Of a stretch of 64,000 nucleotides of DNA, positions 25,150-32,675 are shown piece after piece. The stretch's first letter is position 1; every line of letters begins with the position of its first letter. The DNA is from Streptomyces sp. SKN60. Its GTDB lineage: Bacteria; Actinomycetota; Actinomycetes; Streptomycetales; Streptomycetaceae. The stretch covers positions 1 through 64,000 of the forward strand of contig NZ_JAHTMW010000009.1 in NCBI RefSeq assembly GCF_026236535.1. The letters run 5' to 3'. A program made the position numbers and the translations under genes. The notes beneath the pieces are model-generated. The model made no database searches. It had not been told where the DNA came from and was given only the letters and a program-made list of their open reading frames with translations.

Positions 25150-25590
25150 ATGAGTCCCACCGAGTTCGCCGCGCGGCACAAGTGGATCTACGCGGGCGCG
25201 GTCGTCATCCTGGTCGGCCTGGTCGTCACCGGGCTCATCCGCTACAGCACCATCAAGCAGACCGACGAGACCTCGAAGAAGGCCGACCAGCTGAGCGAGG
25301 CGCTGGTGAAGGCCGGCTACCCGGCCCCCGACAAGGACACCACCGAGCGGCTGCTCGGCACCGACGGCGGACAGGTCTGCGAGGCCCCCGGCAACGCCCT
25401 GAAGAAGGCCCTCCACCAGATCCAGGCGCTCTCCAACGGCGCCACCGGCCCCGGCATGCGGCCGGTCATCGCCGACAGCAAGGCGGTGGAGGCCGAGCGG
25501 ATCGTCCTCCAGGTCTACTGCCCCGACAAGCTCGACGAGTTCGACGACGCGGTCGACGACCTCAAGACGGATGAGACGGTACGCCGATGA
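25150..25590 (+). CDS. Membrane-anchored hypothetical protein
   Basis: A 146-residue protein with one N-terminal helix (KWIYAGAVVILVGLVVTGLI) and an extracytoplasmic alpha-helical domain (KADQLSEALVKAGYPAPD ... CEAPGNALKKALHQIQALSN ... QVYCPDKLDEFDDAVDDL). Two cysteines (in QVCEAP and QVYCPD) may form a disulfide. It has no recognised family. It lies between the permease and the next membrane protein, overlapping the latter by 4 bases, which suggests these products work together in the membrane. Confidence 0.78.
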   Translation: MSPTEFAARHKWIYAGAVVILVGLVVTGLIRYSTIKQTDETSKKADQLSEALVKAGYPAPDKDTTERLLGTDGGQVCEAPGNALKKALHQIQALSNGATGPGMRPVIADSKAVEAERIVLQVYCPDKLDEFDDAVDDLKTDETVRR

Positions 25591-26936
25591 GCACGCCCGA
25601 CACCCCGGCCCCGGAGGGGTCCTCCTCGAACGGCGCGGACGAACTCGCGGCGCTGCGGGCGCGCATCGCGTCGCTGGAGGCAGCCGCCGCGACGCCGCCG
25701 CGCCCGCCCCACCACCGGGTCCGCTCGTTCTTCGCGGCGCTGCTGATCGTCATCGGCTGCGTGCTGGCCCCGCTCGGACTGGTGGCGGCGTGGACGGCGG
25801 ACGAGATCGGGGACACCGACCGTTACGTCGCCACGGTCGCGCCGCTCGCCTCCGACGCCGACGTCCAGGCCGCGGTCGCCAACCGCGTCACCGACGCCGT
25901 CATGGAGCACATCGACCTCCAGTCCCTCCTCGAGGACGTCGCCCCCGCCGATCGTCCGCGGCTCACCAAGGCCCTGGGGAAGCTGGGCGATTCGCTGGAA
26001 GGCGCGGTGAAGAGCTTCGTCCACGAGAAGGCGCAGGACGTCGTCGCCTCCGACGCCTTCGAGACGGTGTGGAAGGACGCCAACCGGGCCGTCCACACCT
26101 CCCTCGACCGGGCGCTGACCGGCAGCGACGAGGGCGCGGTGAAGATCAACGAGAACACCGTGACCCTCGACCTCGCGCCGATCGTGGAGCAGGTGAAGCA
26201 ACGCCTGGTGGACGCCGGAATGGGCGTCGCGGCGAAGATCCCCGAGGTCCACACCAACTTCACCATCGTCAAGGCCGACGACATCGGCAAGGTCCGGACG
26301 CTCTTCAACCTGCTGCAGAAGATGGGCTTCTGGCTGCCGGTCCTCGCCGTCCTCTTCGTCGCCGGCGGCGTCCTCCTCGCCGTCCACCGCCGCCGCACCC
26401 TGATCGCCGCGGCCCTCGGCTTCGCGGTGGCCTCCCTGCTCCTCGGCATCGGCCTCACCGTCTTCCGCACGGTCTACCTCAACGCCCTCCCCTCCGGCGT
26501 CAACGCGGCCGCCGCCGGCTCCGTCTACGACATCCTGGTCCGCTACCTCCGCACCTCGGTCCGCGTCTTCGTGGCGATCGGCCTGATCGTCGCCCTCGCC
26601 GCCTGGCTCTCCGGCCCCGGCCGCGCCGCCCGCCTGGTCCGCGGCCTCTGGCGCTCGGGCATCACGGCCACCCGCACCACCGCCGACCACGCGGGCATGC
26701 GCCTGGGCCCCGTCGGCCCCTTCGTCCACCGCCACTCCACCCTCCTCACCTGGCTCCTGGTCGCGGCCACCGTCGTCACCTACGTCCTCTGGTCCCACCC
26801 GACCGGCCTGGTGGTCGTTGCCCTGTCCCTGGCGTTCGTCTTCGCGCTGGCGGTGAAGGACTTCCTGGGGGAGGAGCCGGAGGAGACCGAGGAGCCGGAG
26901 GAACCGGAGGAGCCGGAGGAGGCGAAAGCCACCTGA
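25587..26936 (+). CDS. Large membrane protein with an extracytoplasmic domain
   Basis: A 449-residue protein. An N-terminal helix (FFAALLIVIGCVLAPLGLVA) is followed by an extracytoplasmic region of about 200 residues (TDRYVATVAPLASDADVQAAVANRVTDAVMEHID ...), then several helices near 250-330 and 375-420, and an acidic EEPEE repeat tail. The VATVAPLASDPAVQAAVADRVTD-like block is common in uncharacterised actinomycete membrane proteins. It is coupled by ATGA to the preceding gene. No function is known. The repeat tail (EETEEPEEPEEPEE) is in low-complexity DNA. Confidence 0.8.
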   Translation: MSTPDTPAPEGSSSNGADELAALRARIASLEAAAATPPRPPHHRVRSFFAALLIVIGCVLAPLGLVAAWTADEIGDTDRYVATVAPLASDADVQAAVANRVTDAVMEHIDLQSLLEDVAPADRPRLTKALGKLGDSLEGAVKSFVHEKAQDVVASDAFETVWKDANRAVHTSLDRALTGSDEGAVKINENTVTLDLAPIVEQVKQRLVDAGMGVAAKIPEVHTNFTIVKADDIGKVRTLFNLLQKMGFWLPVLAVLFVAGGVLLAVHRRRTLIAAALGFAVASLLLGIGLTVFRTVYLNALPSGVNAAAAGSVYDILVRYLRTSVRVFVAIGLIVALAAWLSGPGRAARLVRGLWRSGITATRTTADHAGMRLGPVGPFVHRHSTLLTWLLVAATVVTYVLWSHPTGLVVVALSLAFVFALAVKDFLGEEPEETEEPEEPEEPEEAKAT

Positions 26937-26955
26937 TGCGCTCTGATGCGCTCCC

Positions 26956-28203
26956 TCAGGCCGTCGCCTCCGCCTCCGCCAGGGCCGGAGCCAGGACCGG
27001 GGCCAGGGCCGGGATGTCCTGGGGTACGACGTGGCGGCGGCGCGTCGGGAGGCCGGCGGTGGGGTTGGCGACGCCCCAGGCGGCGCCCTTGCAGATCAGC
27101 TCCTTGTAGAGGGCGGCGACGCGGCCGGTGAGGGCACGGTCGACGGCGCGGTCGTCGGCGGTGACGAACTGGATCAGGCCTTCCTTGCGGCCGAGGGAGA
27201 TGCACTGCTGGAAGTAGCGGATGGCGACCTGCGGGACCTTGGTGCCGGCCAGGCGGGCGGCGATGGCGTCGGCGGCCTGCCAGGCCATCGGGACGCCCGA
27301 GGCGCAGGACATGCGCAGCGGCTTGCCGTTCGGGCCGATGGCCATGGCCGCGTCGCCGACCGCGTACACGTCCGGGTGGGACACCGAGCGCATGGTCCCG
27401 TCGACGACGATCTGGCCGCGGTCGGTGAGCCGCAGGGTGGTGGCCTCGGCGATCGGGCGGACGGCGAAGCCGGTGGTCCAGACGGTGACGTCGGCGGGGA
27501 CGGCGGTGCCGTCGGCCGTGATCACCCGGTCGACGGTCACCTCGGCGACGGCCGTGTGCTCGTGGACGGTGATGCCGAGCCCGTCGACCACCTTCCGCAG
27601 GTGGGCGCGGCCCTTGGCGGAGAGCCAGTCGCCGAGGACACCGCGGGCGGCCAGGGCGACGTCGAGGTCGGGGCGGGCCTCGGCGATCTCGGTCGCGGCC
27701 TCCAGGCCGGTCAGGCCGCCGCCGACGACGACCACGGTCCGGCCGGCGCCGAGCGCGGCCAGGCGCTCGCGGAGCCGGAGCGCACCGGGGCGGCTGGAGA
27801 CCTCGTGGGCGTGGGCGGCGGCGCCGGGGACGCCGCCGTCGTTCCAGCCGCTGCCGAGGGCGTAGACGAGGGTGTCGTACGGCAGTTCCGCCGGCCGCCC
27901 GTCGTCCTGGCCGTCCGCGCCGGTGACGGAGACCGTCTTCCGGTCCACGTCCACCGCGGTGACGTGGCCGAGCCGCAGCTGGACGCCCGTACCCGCGAAC
28001 ATCTCGGCGAACGGCCGCGGCTTCAGGTCCTGCCCGGCCGCGACCTGGTGCAGCCGGACGCGCTCGACGAAGTCGGGCTCGGGGTTGACGAGGGTGATGG
28101 TGACGTCCCCGCGGTGCAGCCGCTTGGCGATGCGGCCGGCGGCGACGGCGCCGGTGTAGCCGGCGCCGAGAACGACGATGCGGTGCTGCTGCGTGGGCTG
28201 CAT
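26956..28203 (-). CDS. NAD(P)/FAD-dependent oxidoreductase (type II NADH dehydrogenase-like)
   Basis: A 415-residue flavoprotein of the NDH-2/sulfide-quinone reductase group. The FAD-binding fingerprint is RIVVLGAGYTGAVAAGRIA, the NAD-binding one is VVVVGGGLTGLEAATEIAE, and VYAVGDAAMAIGPNGKPLRM is the second FAD contact. No C-terminal membrane anchor is obvious. It lies downstream of an ECF41/SigJ-like sigma factor on the same strand. Oxidoreductases beside this sigma group are usual, and the sigma factor probably controls it. A perfect palindrome (28294-28313) lies between them. Confidence 0.88.
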   Translation of the reverse strand: MQPTQQHRIVVLGAGYTGAVAAGRIAKRLHRGDVTITLVNPEPDFVERVRLHQVAAGQDLKPRPFAEMFAGTGVQLRLGHVTAVDVDRKTVSVTGADGQDDGRPAELPYDTLVYALGSGWNDGGVPGAAAHAHEVSSRPGALRLRERLAALGAGRTVVVVGGGLTGLEAATEIAEARPDLDVALAARGVLGDWLSAKGRAHLRKVVDGLGITVHEHTAVAEVTVDRVITADGTAVPADVTVWTTGFAVRPIAEATTLRLTDRGQIVVDGTMRSVSHPDVYAVGDAAMAIGPNGKPLRMSCASGVPMAWQAADAIAARLAGTKVPQVAIRYFQQCISLGRKEGLIQFVTADDRAVDRALTGRVAALYKELICKGAAWGVANPTAGLPTRRRHVVPQDIPALAPVLAPALAEAEATA

Positions 28204-28293
28204 GTCGGTGCTCCTGTCTGGGCGGTTACGCCGTGGTCCCGGCGTGGTGTCGCCCCTTGAACCGGGCAGCCCCGCGTTTCCTGACAGGATTCA

Positions 28294-28313
28294 GATGTGA
28301 CCTGGGTCACATC
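28294..28313. promoter_or_regulatory. Perfect palindrome resembling a CRP site
   Basis: GATGTGACC-TG-GGTCACATC is a perfect inverted repeat whose core TGTGA-N6-TCACA equals the CRP consensus. It lies 90 bases upstream of the oxidoreductase start and 14 bases after the sigma factor stop, where its promoter is expected. Confidence 0.6.
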
Positions 28314-28327
28314 CATGGTGGATGGGG

Positions 28328-29281
28328 TCAGAGGGTGTGGAGCGGTGCCTCGTCGTGCCCCTCCGCCGCCCACCGCTCCGTCGCGCGGACCAGCTTGTCG
28401 GGGTTGACCTGGCTGCGCACCGCGACGATCCCGTCCGCGCTGACCTCCAGGCAGAGAAGCCCGACGACCCGCCCGTCCACGATCGCTAGAACGGCCGGCC
28501 CGCCGTTGGCGGTGATGGCGTAGATCTCGGCCGTTCCGCCGACGATGGCCCGCTGGGCCGGGCCCGCCTTGAACAGACCGCGCAGGAACGTGGCCACCGC
28601 GACCGCGCCCTCGAACGCCTTCGCCCGCGCCGGCACCTTGCCGCCGCCGTCGCCGATCGCGATCGCGTCCTGGGTGAGCAACTGGACGAGGGGCTCGGTG
28701 CGCCCGCTGGTCGCCGCCGCCAGGAACTCCTCCACGATCCGCCGGGCCGCCGCCTCGTCGATCTCGGTGCGCGCCCTGCCGTCCGCGAGGTGCTTCTTCG
28801 CCCGGTGGTACGTCTGCTGGCTGGCGGCCTCGCTGATGTCGAGGATCTCGGCGATCTCCCGGTGCGGGTGGTCGAAGGCCTCCCGCAGCACGTACACGGC
28901 CCGCTCGCCCGGCGACAGCCGCTCCATGAGGACGAGCACGGCGTACGACACCGACTCGCGCTGCTCCGCTGTGTCGGCCGGCCCGAGCATCGGGTCGCCG
29001 GCGAGCAGCGGCTCGGGCAGCCACTGCCCGACGTACGTCTCGCGCCGGGCGCGCGCCGAAGTCAGCTGGTTGAGGCAGTAGTTGGTGAGCACCTTCGTCC
29101 ACCACGCCTCGGGCACCTCGATCCGCCCGGCCTCGGCCGCCTGCCACCGCAGGAACGTCTCCTGCACGGCGTCCTCGGCCTCGCCCGACGACCCGAGCAG
29201 CCGGTACGCGATGGCCTCCAACCGGGGCCGCGCTGCCTCGAACCGGTCCACGTCACTCGCGATCAGGGCCATGGGAGCCAT
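28328..29281 (-). CDS. ECF sigma factor of the ECF41/SigJ type with a SnoaL-like C-terminal domain
   Basis: A 317-residue sigma-70 family protein. Region 2 starts RPRLEAIAYRLLGSSGEAEDAVQETFLRW, region 4 holds LSPGERAVYVLREAFDHPHREIAEILDISEAASQQTYHRAKKHL, and the C-terminal 110 residues form a SnoaL-like domain with DGGGKVPARAKAFEG and the NPDKL motif of ECF41. In that group the extra domain replaces an anti-sigma factor and tunes activity. The adjacent oxidoreductase gene is the expected target. It starts 24 bases after the stop of the immunity-like gene at 29306. Confidence 0.9.
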   Translation of the reverse strand: MAPMALIASDVDRFEAARPRLEAIAYRLLGSSGEAEDAVQETFLRWQAAEAGRIEVPEAWWTKVLTNYCLNQLTSARARRETYVGQWLPEPLLAGDPMLGPADTAEQRESVSYAVLVLMERLSPGERAVYVLREAFDHPHREIAEILDISEAASQQTYHRAKKHLADGRARTEIDEAAARRIVEEFLAAATSGRTEPLVQLLTQDAIAIGDGGGKVPARAKAFEGAVAVATFLRGLFKAGPAQRAIVGGTAEIYAITANGGPAVLAIVDGRVVGLLCLEVSADGIVAVRSQVNPDKLVRATERWAAEGHDEAPLHTL

Positions 29282-29305
29282 CCTAGGGGGTGTCTTACCG
29301 GCGGG

Positions 29306-29959
29306 TCAGGCGGCCAGAGTCGTCGCCACCGACTGGAACCAGGCACCGTGGGAAAACGGATCGGGCGGACCGACCTCCATGCCGAGTTCGGCGGCGGCCA
29401 GGGCGTAATCGCTGTCGTCCATCGGCAGGGCGAGGAGTTCGCTCAGTTCGCCCACCAGGCGGGCGACCAGCTGCGGGTGAGTGGACGCTCGATAGTCCGC
29501 GACGGCCGCCTCATGGTCGGGGAACTCGTCCACGATGTCCTGGGAGAACCAGCCGCCGAGCAGCTGCGCGGTCTCCGGGAAGCGCGCGTGCCACTCCCAG
29601 TGCGTCTGTGGAAGCGCGGGCTCCGGGGCTTCGCCTGCCTCGATGCTCCGTTTCAGATGGTCGGCCAGGACCGTCAGCCAGCCGCCGATCTCCGACTGCG
29701 GCATTCCGGTGTCGGGGATCGAGTAGAACTCGCCGAGCTCCTGCCGGAGGCGGCCGGGCGGGTTGCGGCTGTACTCGCGCAGCTGGCGCTCCGCCTCCGC
29801 GATTGCCCAGGGACGGGTGTGCCAGGTGTGCCGGAGGTACGCGTCGAGGGCGCGGCCGCGCCGCTCCGGCGTGTCGTCCGCCGGCTGCCCGAGGTACGCG
29901 CGCATCACCTGGTCCAGCTCGCCGTACCGGCGGTCGTGCTCAAGGGGCTTCATGGACAT
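29306..29959 (-). CDS. Putative immunity protein (CDI immunity-like), second in the toxin locus
   Basis: A 217-residue, acidic, soluble, largely helical protein starting MSMKPLEHDRRYGELDQVMRAYLGQ. The N-terminal LDQVMRAYLGQ-type block resembles proteins annotated as contact-dependent inhibition immunity proteins; this is from memory and moderate. It begins 13 bases after the stand-alone RNase A-like module, the arrangement expected of a toxin module with its own immunity gene. It is the last gene of the right-to-left toxin locus, just before the sigma factor. Confidence 0.6.
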   Translation of the reverse strand: MSMKPLEHDRRYGELDQVMRAYLGQPADDTPERRGRALDAYLRHTWHTRPWAIAEAERQLREYSRNPPGRLRQELGEFYSIPDTGMPQSEIGGWLTVLADHLKRSIEAGEAPEPALPQTHWEWHARFPETAQLLGGWFSQDIVDEFPDHEAAVADYRASTHPQLVARLVGELSELLALPMDDSDYALAAAELGMEVGPPDPFSHGAWFQSVATTLAA

Positions 29960-29972
29960 GTGCGTACGGCCC

Positions 29973-30272
29973 CTACAGGTAGAACGGAACGGTGGTGTGG
30001 ACGACGAAGCCGTACGGGCTCGACGGCTCGCGCCGCAGCACCACGCGCGCCGCGCGCACGTCGACGGGCCCGCGCCCGGCCAGCAGGTCGCCCTCCAGCT
30101 GGACCCGACCCAGGGGCTCCTCGCGGGAGGGCCAGGCGGCCTCGATGGTGAGCCGGGAGCGGGTGCCCTGGGCGAGCCAGCGGTGGATGATCTGCTCGTT
30201 GGCGGTCACCACCTGCTGGGTGGCCCAGTGGGCGGTGTCCCGGTCGGGGTACGTGGCGGAACGGGTCAGCAC
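29973..30272 (-). CDS. Orphan RNase A-like C-terminal toxin module
   Basis: A 99-residue protein that reads like the second half of the bacterial RNase A-like (CdiA-CT) domain: SATYPDRDTAHWATQQVVTA, NEQIIHRWLAQG and VVLRREPSSPYGFVVHTTVP. The first half with HTLxKHVGKT, carrying the proposed catalytic His, is absent, and so is any delivery domain. Yet GTG 30272 has a good ribosome binding site (AAAGGA, 8 bases away), so it may be translated. It may be an orphan cassette able to recombine with the toxin at 30911, or a relic. The second immunity-like gene follows directly. Confidence 0.7.
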   Translation of the reverse strand: MLTRSATYPDRDTAHWATQQVVTANEQIIHRWLAQGTRSRLTIEAAWPSREEPLGRVQLEGDLLAGRGPVDVRAARVVLRREPSSPYGFVVHTTVPFYL

Positions 30273-30313
30273 GGGGCCATCCTTTCAAACCCTCGGGCGC
30301 TGTATGCGGCGGC

Positions 30314-30877
30314 TCAGAGGGGGGAGAAGTTCCAGAACATGCCGACCTCGGTGTCCGAGACGACGATCAGGCCGAAGTCCTCCGTGTGGACGCTGAGCGG
30401 GCTGTATCCCCAGTTCCGGGTCGTGAAGTCGAGTGTGCCGGGTACGGCGCCGGGCCGGTCGACGTTGGTGTGGTAGGTGGCATCGTCCCCGTAACGGGCG
30501 AGGATCGTGCGCGCCATGGCCCGCAGTTCCTCCTCGCTCTCCTGGAAGCGGCTCAGGCTGGACAGCGTGCAGTTGTCGTCCGTGAGGGCCAGCAGCAGGT
30601 TCTCGGCGCTGCCCCGGTCGATCTCCCGGAGACGTACGGCCACGTACTCCGGGGGGTGGTCGACGAAGGGGTACATGGGGGACACAGTGCGCTCCGGGTC
30701 CTCCGCCTCGTCGTCCAGGCCGGCCCAGCCCCGCGGGTCCGGGACGGCCCGGGCCATCAGCGCGAGGACGTCGAGGACCCAGTCCTCATGGCGGCGCGGG
30801 CCCGTGGCGTCGTACGGGGACGCGTCCTCGAAGAGGTGGCGTACCGCGGCTTCCCAGGCGGCCTGGTCGACGGACAT
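30314..30877 (-). CDS. Putative immunity protein for the RNase A-like toxin
   Basis: A 187-residue, very acidic, soluble protein, MSVDQAAWEAAVRHLFEDAS at the start and LIVVSDTEVGMFWNFSPL at the end. I do not recognise a family. It is placed 33 bases downstream of the toxin gene on the same strand, where immunity genes of polymorphic toxins normally lie, and its negative charge suits binding to a basic nuclease. AAAGG lies about 12 bases upstream of the ATG. Function is inferred from position only. Confidence 0.55.
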   Translation of the reverse strand: MSVDQAAWEAAVRHLFEDASPYDATGPRRHEDWVLDVLALMARAVPDPRGWAGLDDEAEDPERTVSPMYPFVDHPPEYVAVRLREIDRGSAENLLLALTDDNCTLSSLSRFQESEEELRAMARTILARYGDDATYHTNVDRPGAVPGTLDFTTRNWGYSPLSVHTEDFGLIVVSDTEVGMFWNFSPL

Positions 30878-30910
30878 GTGGTGCTGACCTTTCTCGGCGG
30901 GCTGCCGGGG

Positions 30911-31774
30911 CTAGGACTTCGAAGGCATCGACGTCATGACGGTGAACGGCGGCGTACGGCTGCTGTCGTACCGGATCCGTGTGTCGATGCCCTTCACGTC
31001 GTACACCTGGGCGTTCATCCCGCCCTGCTTGAACCCGGTCAGCGGGTCGTTCTGGTCCTGCGGCTGCTTGAACACGCTGTGGCCGCTGGTCTCATTGTTG
31101 GGTGCCGTCGCGTAGAACGACTTGACGTCACCGTCGGTCGCGGGCGGCGGGCCTTTGATCCAGGCGTCGATGGCGGCCTTGTTCTGGTTGAGGTTGTACT
31201 CGGTCAGTTCCTCCGCCCGCTGGTAGTTCGGGAAGGCGGACGAGGCACTGGGCCTCGGCTTGCCGTACGGCCAGGCCGGCGTCGGGCCTGCCACCTGCTG
31301 GTCGCGCAGCCGCTGCGCGAGCTGCTCGTCCGTCTTGCCGACGTGCTTGTCCAGGGTGTGACCGTCCCCCATGTACTCGTTGGCGCCGAAGTTCGGGTCC
31401 TTGTCCACGACCGCGGGCCGCGGGCGCTGCTCGGCCGTCGTCCCCGGCTTGGGGTGGGCGGCCGCGTCCGCCTTGGAGTAGGCGTTGGCCGTCTCGGTGA
31501 AGCCGACGGCGACACCGCCGACGCTGAGCACGGACCGGCCCCAGACGTCCAGCCAGCGATCGCCGATCTTCTTGTAGGCGGCGGCGAACTTCTGCGCCTC
31601 GGTGCCGGCGCCTCCGGCGTCGGGGTACTTGCCCAGTTCCTCCAGGAGCTTGTTGGCGCCCCGGATCTGGAAGTCCTGCTGTTCGGCGACCCGCCCGGAG
31701 ACCGACCAGAGGTCGCTCGGCTTGACGTCGATGGTGCCGCTGCCACTGCCCGGCGGCTGTGCGGGAGTGGCCAT
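30911..31774 (-). CDS. WXG100-linked polymorphic toxin with RNase A-like C-terminal domain
   Basis: A 287-residue protein. The first ~110 residues form a helical WXG100-like delivery part (SVSGRVAEQQDFQIRGANKL ... IGDRWLDVWGRSVLSVGG). The C-terminal ~155 residues match the bacterial RNase A-like toxin domain: GDGHTLDKHVGKTDEQLAQR carries the proposed catalytic His; ASSAFPNYQRAEELTEYNLN and KAAIDAWI follow; the end is FTVMTSMP, where family members often have VLTxYP or HTxxP. It would cleave RNA in competing cells after type VII-like secretion. Its start overlaps the WXG100 gene stop by one base. Confidence 0.82.
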   Translation of the reverse strand: MATPAQPPGSGSGTIDVKPSDLWSVSGRVAEQQDFQIRGANKLLEELGKYPDAGGAGTEAQKFAAAYKKIGDRWLDVWGRSVLSVGGVAVGFTETANAYSKADAAAHPKPGTTAEQRPRPAVVDKDPNFGANEYMGDGHTLDKHVGKTDEQLAQRLRDQQVAGPTPAWPYGKPRPSASSAFPNYQRAEELTEYNLNQNKAAIDAWIKGPPPATDGDVKSFYATAPNNETSGHSVFKQPQDQNDPLTGFKQGGMNAQVYDVKGIDTRIRYDSSRTPPFTVMTSMPSKS

Positions 31775-32115
31775 CAGGCGCCGCCTCCCCAGCCTTCGAG
31801 TACGGACTTGTTGGCCGCGGCGTAGTTGAGGTGGCCCTTCACCACGACCTCGTGGAGCCAGGCCTGAGCGGCCTTGAGGTCGTCGGCGGAGTGGCTCCAC
31901 TTGTCCAGCTCGTCGATGAAGGCCTCGCGCGCCTCGCCGTCCCAGGACAGGACGGCCTTGGCGACCCGTCCGTACAGACCGTCCAGCTTCTCGTTGAGGA
32001 CTTTGAGCACCGCTTCCAGATCTCCCGAAAGGTGCTGCAGCGTTGCGAAGTTGACGGTTATCCGGTCGTCTGGCCGGTCGCCCGTCCGGTCGTTCATCCG
32101 GTTGTTGTCGGACAA
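31774..32115 (-). CDS. WXG100-family secreted partner protein
   Basis: About 113 residues: two long helices (ITVNFATLQHLSGDLEAVLK and EAREAFIDELDKWSHSADDLKAAQAWL) joined by a turn with the W-x-G motif in LSWDGEA. This is the ESAT-6/WXG100 architecture exported by type VII secretion. It probably pairs with the toxin encoded next, whose start overlaps its stop. The start is uncertain: TTG 32115 has GGGGGAT upstream, while ATG 32097 (MNDRTGDR) has no ribosome binding site. Confidence 0.8.
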   Translation of the reverse strand: MSDNNRMNDRTGDRPDDRITVNFATLQHLSGDLEAVLKVLNEKLDGLYGRVAKAVLSWDGEAREAFIDELDKWSHSADDLKAAQAWLHEVVVKGHLNYAAANKSVLEGWGGGA

Positions 32116-32134
32116 GGTGCTGATCCCCCGTGGT

Positions 32135-32416
32135 TCAGATGTCCTGCAGGCGGCTCTTCGGCCGGGTGGTGTCCCCTCCCGGCGCCGGGTCAGGCACGGT
32201 GAGGTCCCGGGCGGCTTCGGTGACGTCCTCGCCGTCCTGCATCTGCCGGAACCGCGCCAGGAGGTCGATCTCGTTCTCGGTGAAGCCGTCGCGCGAGGCA
32301 CGCATGGCCGCCTCGAGGAGCACCATCACCTGGCGGATGCGTACGGCGTCCTCGGCGACGCCGCGGTGGAGGGAGCGGTACGCGGTGGCCGTGGGCCCCT
32401 GCCAGTCGGCGGCGAT
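32135..32416 (-). pseudogene. 5'-truncated WXG100 gene
   Basis: The open frame reads AADWQGPTATAYRSLHRGVA, then EDAVRIRQVMVLLEAAMRAS, RDGFTENEIDLLARFRQMQD and a short polar tail. The W-x-G turn (DWQG) and the second helix are preserved, but an in-frame stop lies at 32417-32419 and the first helix and start codon are gone. The break coincides with an 8-base inverted repeat (ACAGGGCG 32420-32427 / CGCCCTGT 32444-32451). It sits 20 bases upstream of the intact WXG100 gene and was probably its former partner. Confidence 0.7.
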
Positions 32417-32481
32417 TCAACAGGGCGTAGGGAGCGTCAGAAGCGCCCTGTGGAGCGGCTCCTGACGGGCTGGCATACTGC

Positions 32482-32597
32482 ACGGGTAGCCCTTCGTGCA
32501 TCCCCCGTCGCGAAGGGCTACGCCTGTAAGTGCGGGTCCGCGCAGGGTGATTCACACGGCCAGGGGACTCCCCTGTGGTCCCCTGGCCGTGTTTTTT
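32482..32597 (+). ncRNA. 6C-like small RNA
   Basis: Two stem-loops in tandem fit the actinobacterial 6C RNA. The first is GTAGCCCTTCG (32486-32496) / CGAAGGGCTAC (32511-32521) with a C-rich loop (TGCATCCCCCGTCG); the second is a terminator hairpin with CTCCCC in its loop and a T-run. A -10-like CATACT (32474-32479) precedes it. Such RNAs have C-rich loops that can pair with G-rich ribosome binding sites. The name rests on remembered features and needs a covariance search. It lies upstream of the XRE regulator gene on the same strand. Confidence 0.6.
32554..32597 (+). terminator. Strong rho-independent terminator
   Basis: ACACGGCCAGGGGA (32554-32567) pairs perfectly with TCCCCTGGCCGTGT (32579-32592), followed by a T-run. 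It ends the small RNA and isolates the XRE gene from upstream transcription. Confidence 0.9.
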
Positions 32598-32618
32598 GTA
32601 GTTAACAGTGACGTAGAG

Positions 32619-32673
32619 TGTTTACGCAAGCCCGGCACATGCGCCGGTGCGTGATGCGAACAGTGGGTAAACA
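32619..32673. promoter_or_regulatory. Inverted repeat in the XRE regulator promoter
   Basis: TGTTTAC (32619-32625) and GTAAACA (32667-32673) are perfect inverted arms, the second ending two bases before the XRE gene ATG. The region is AT-rich. It is a candidate autoregulatory site. Confidence 0.4.
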
Positions 32674-32675
32674 GG

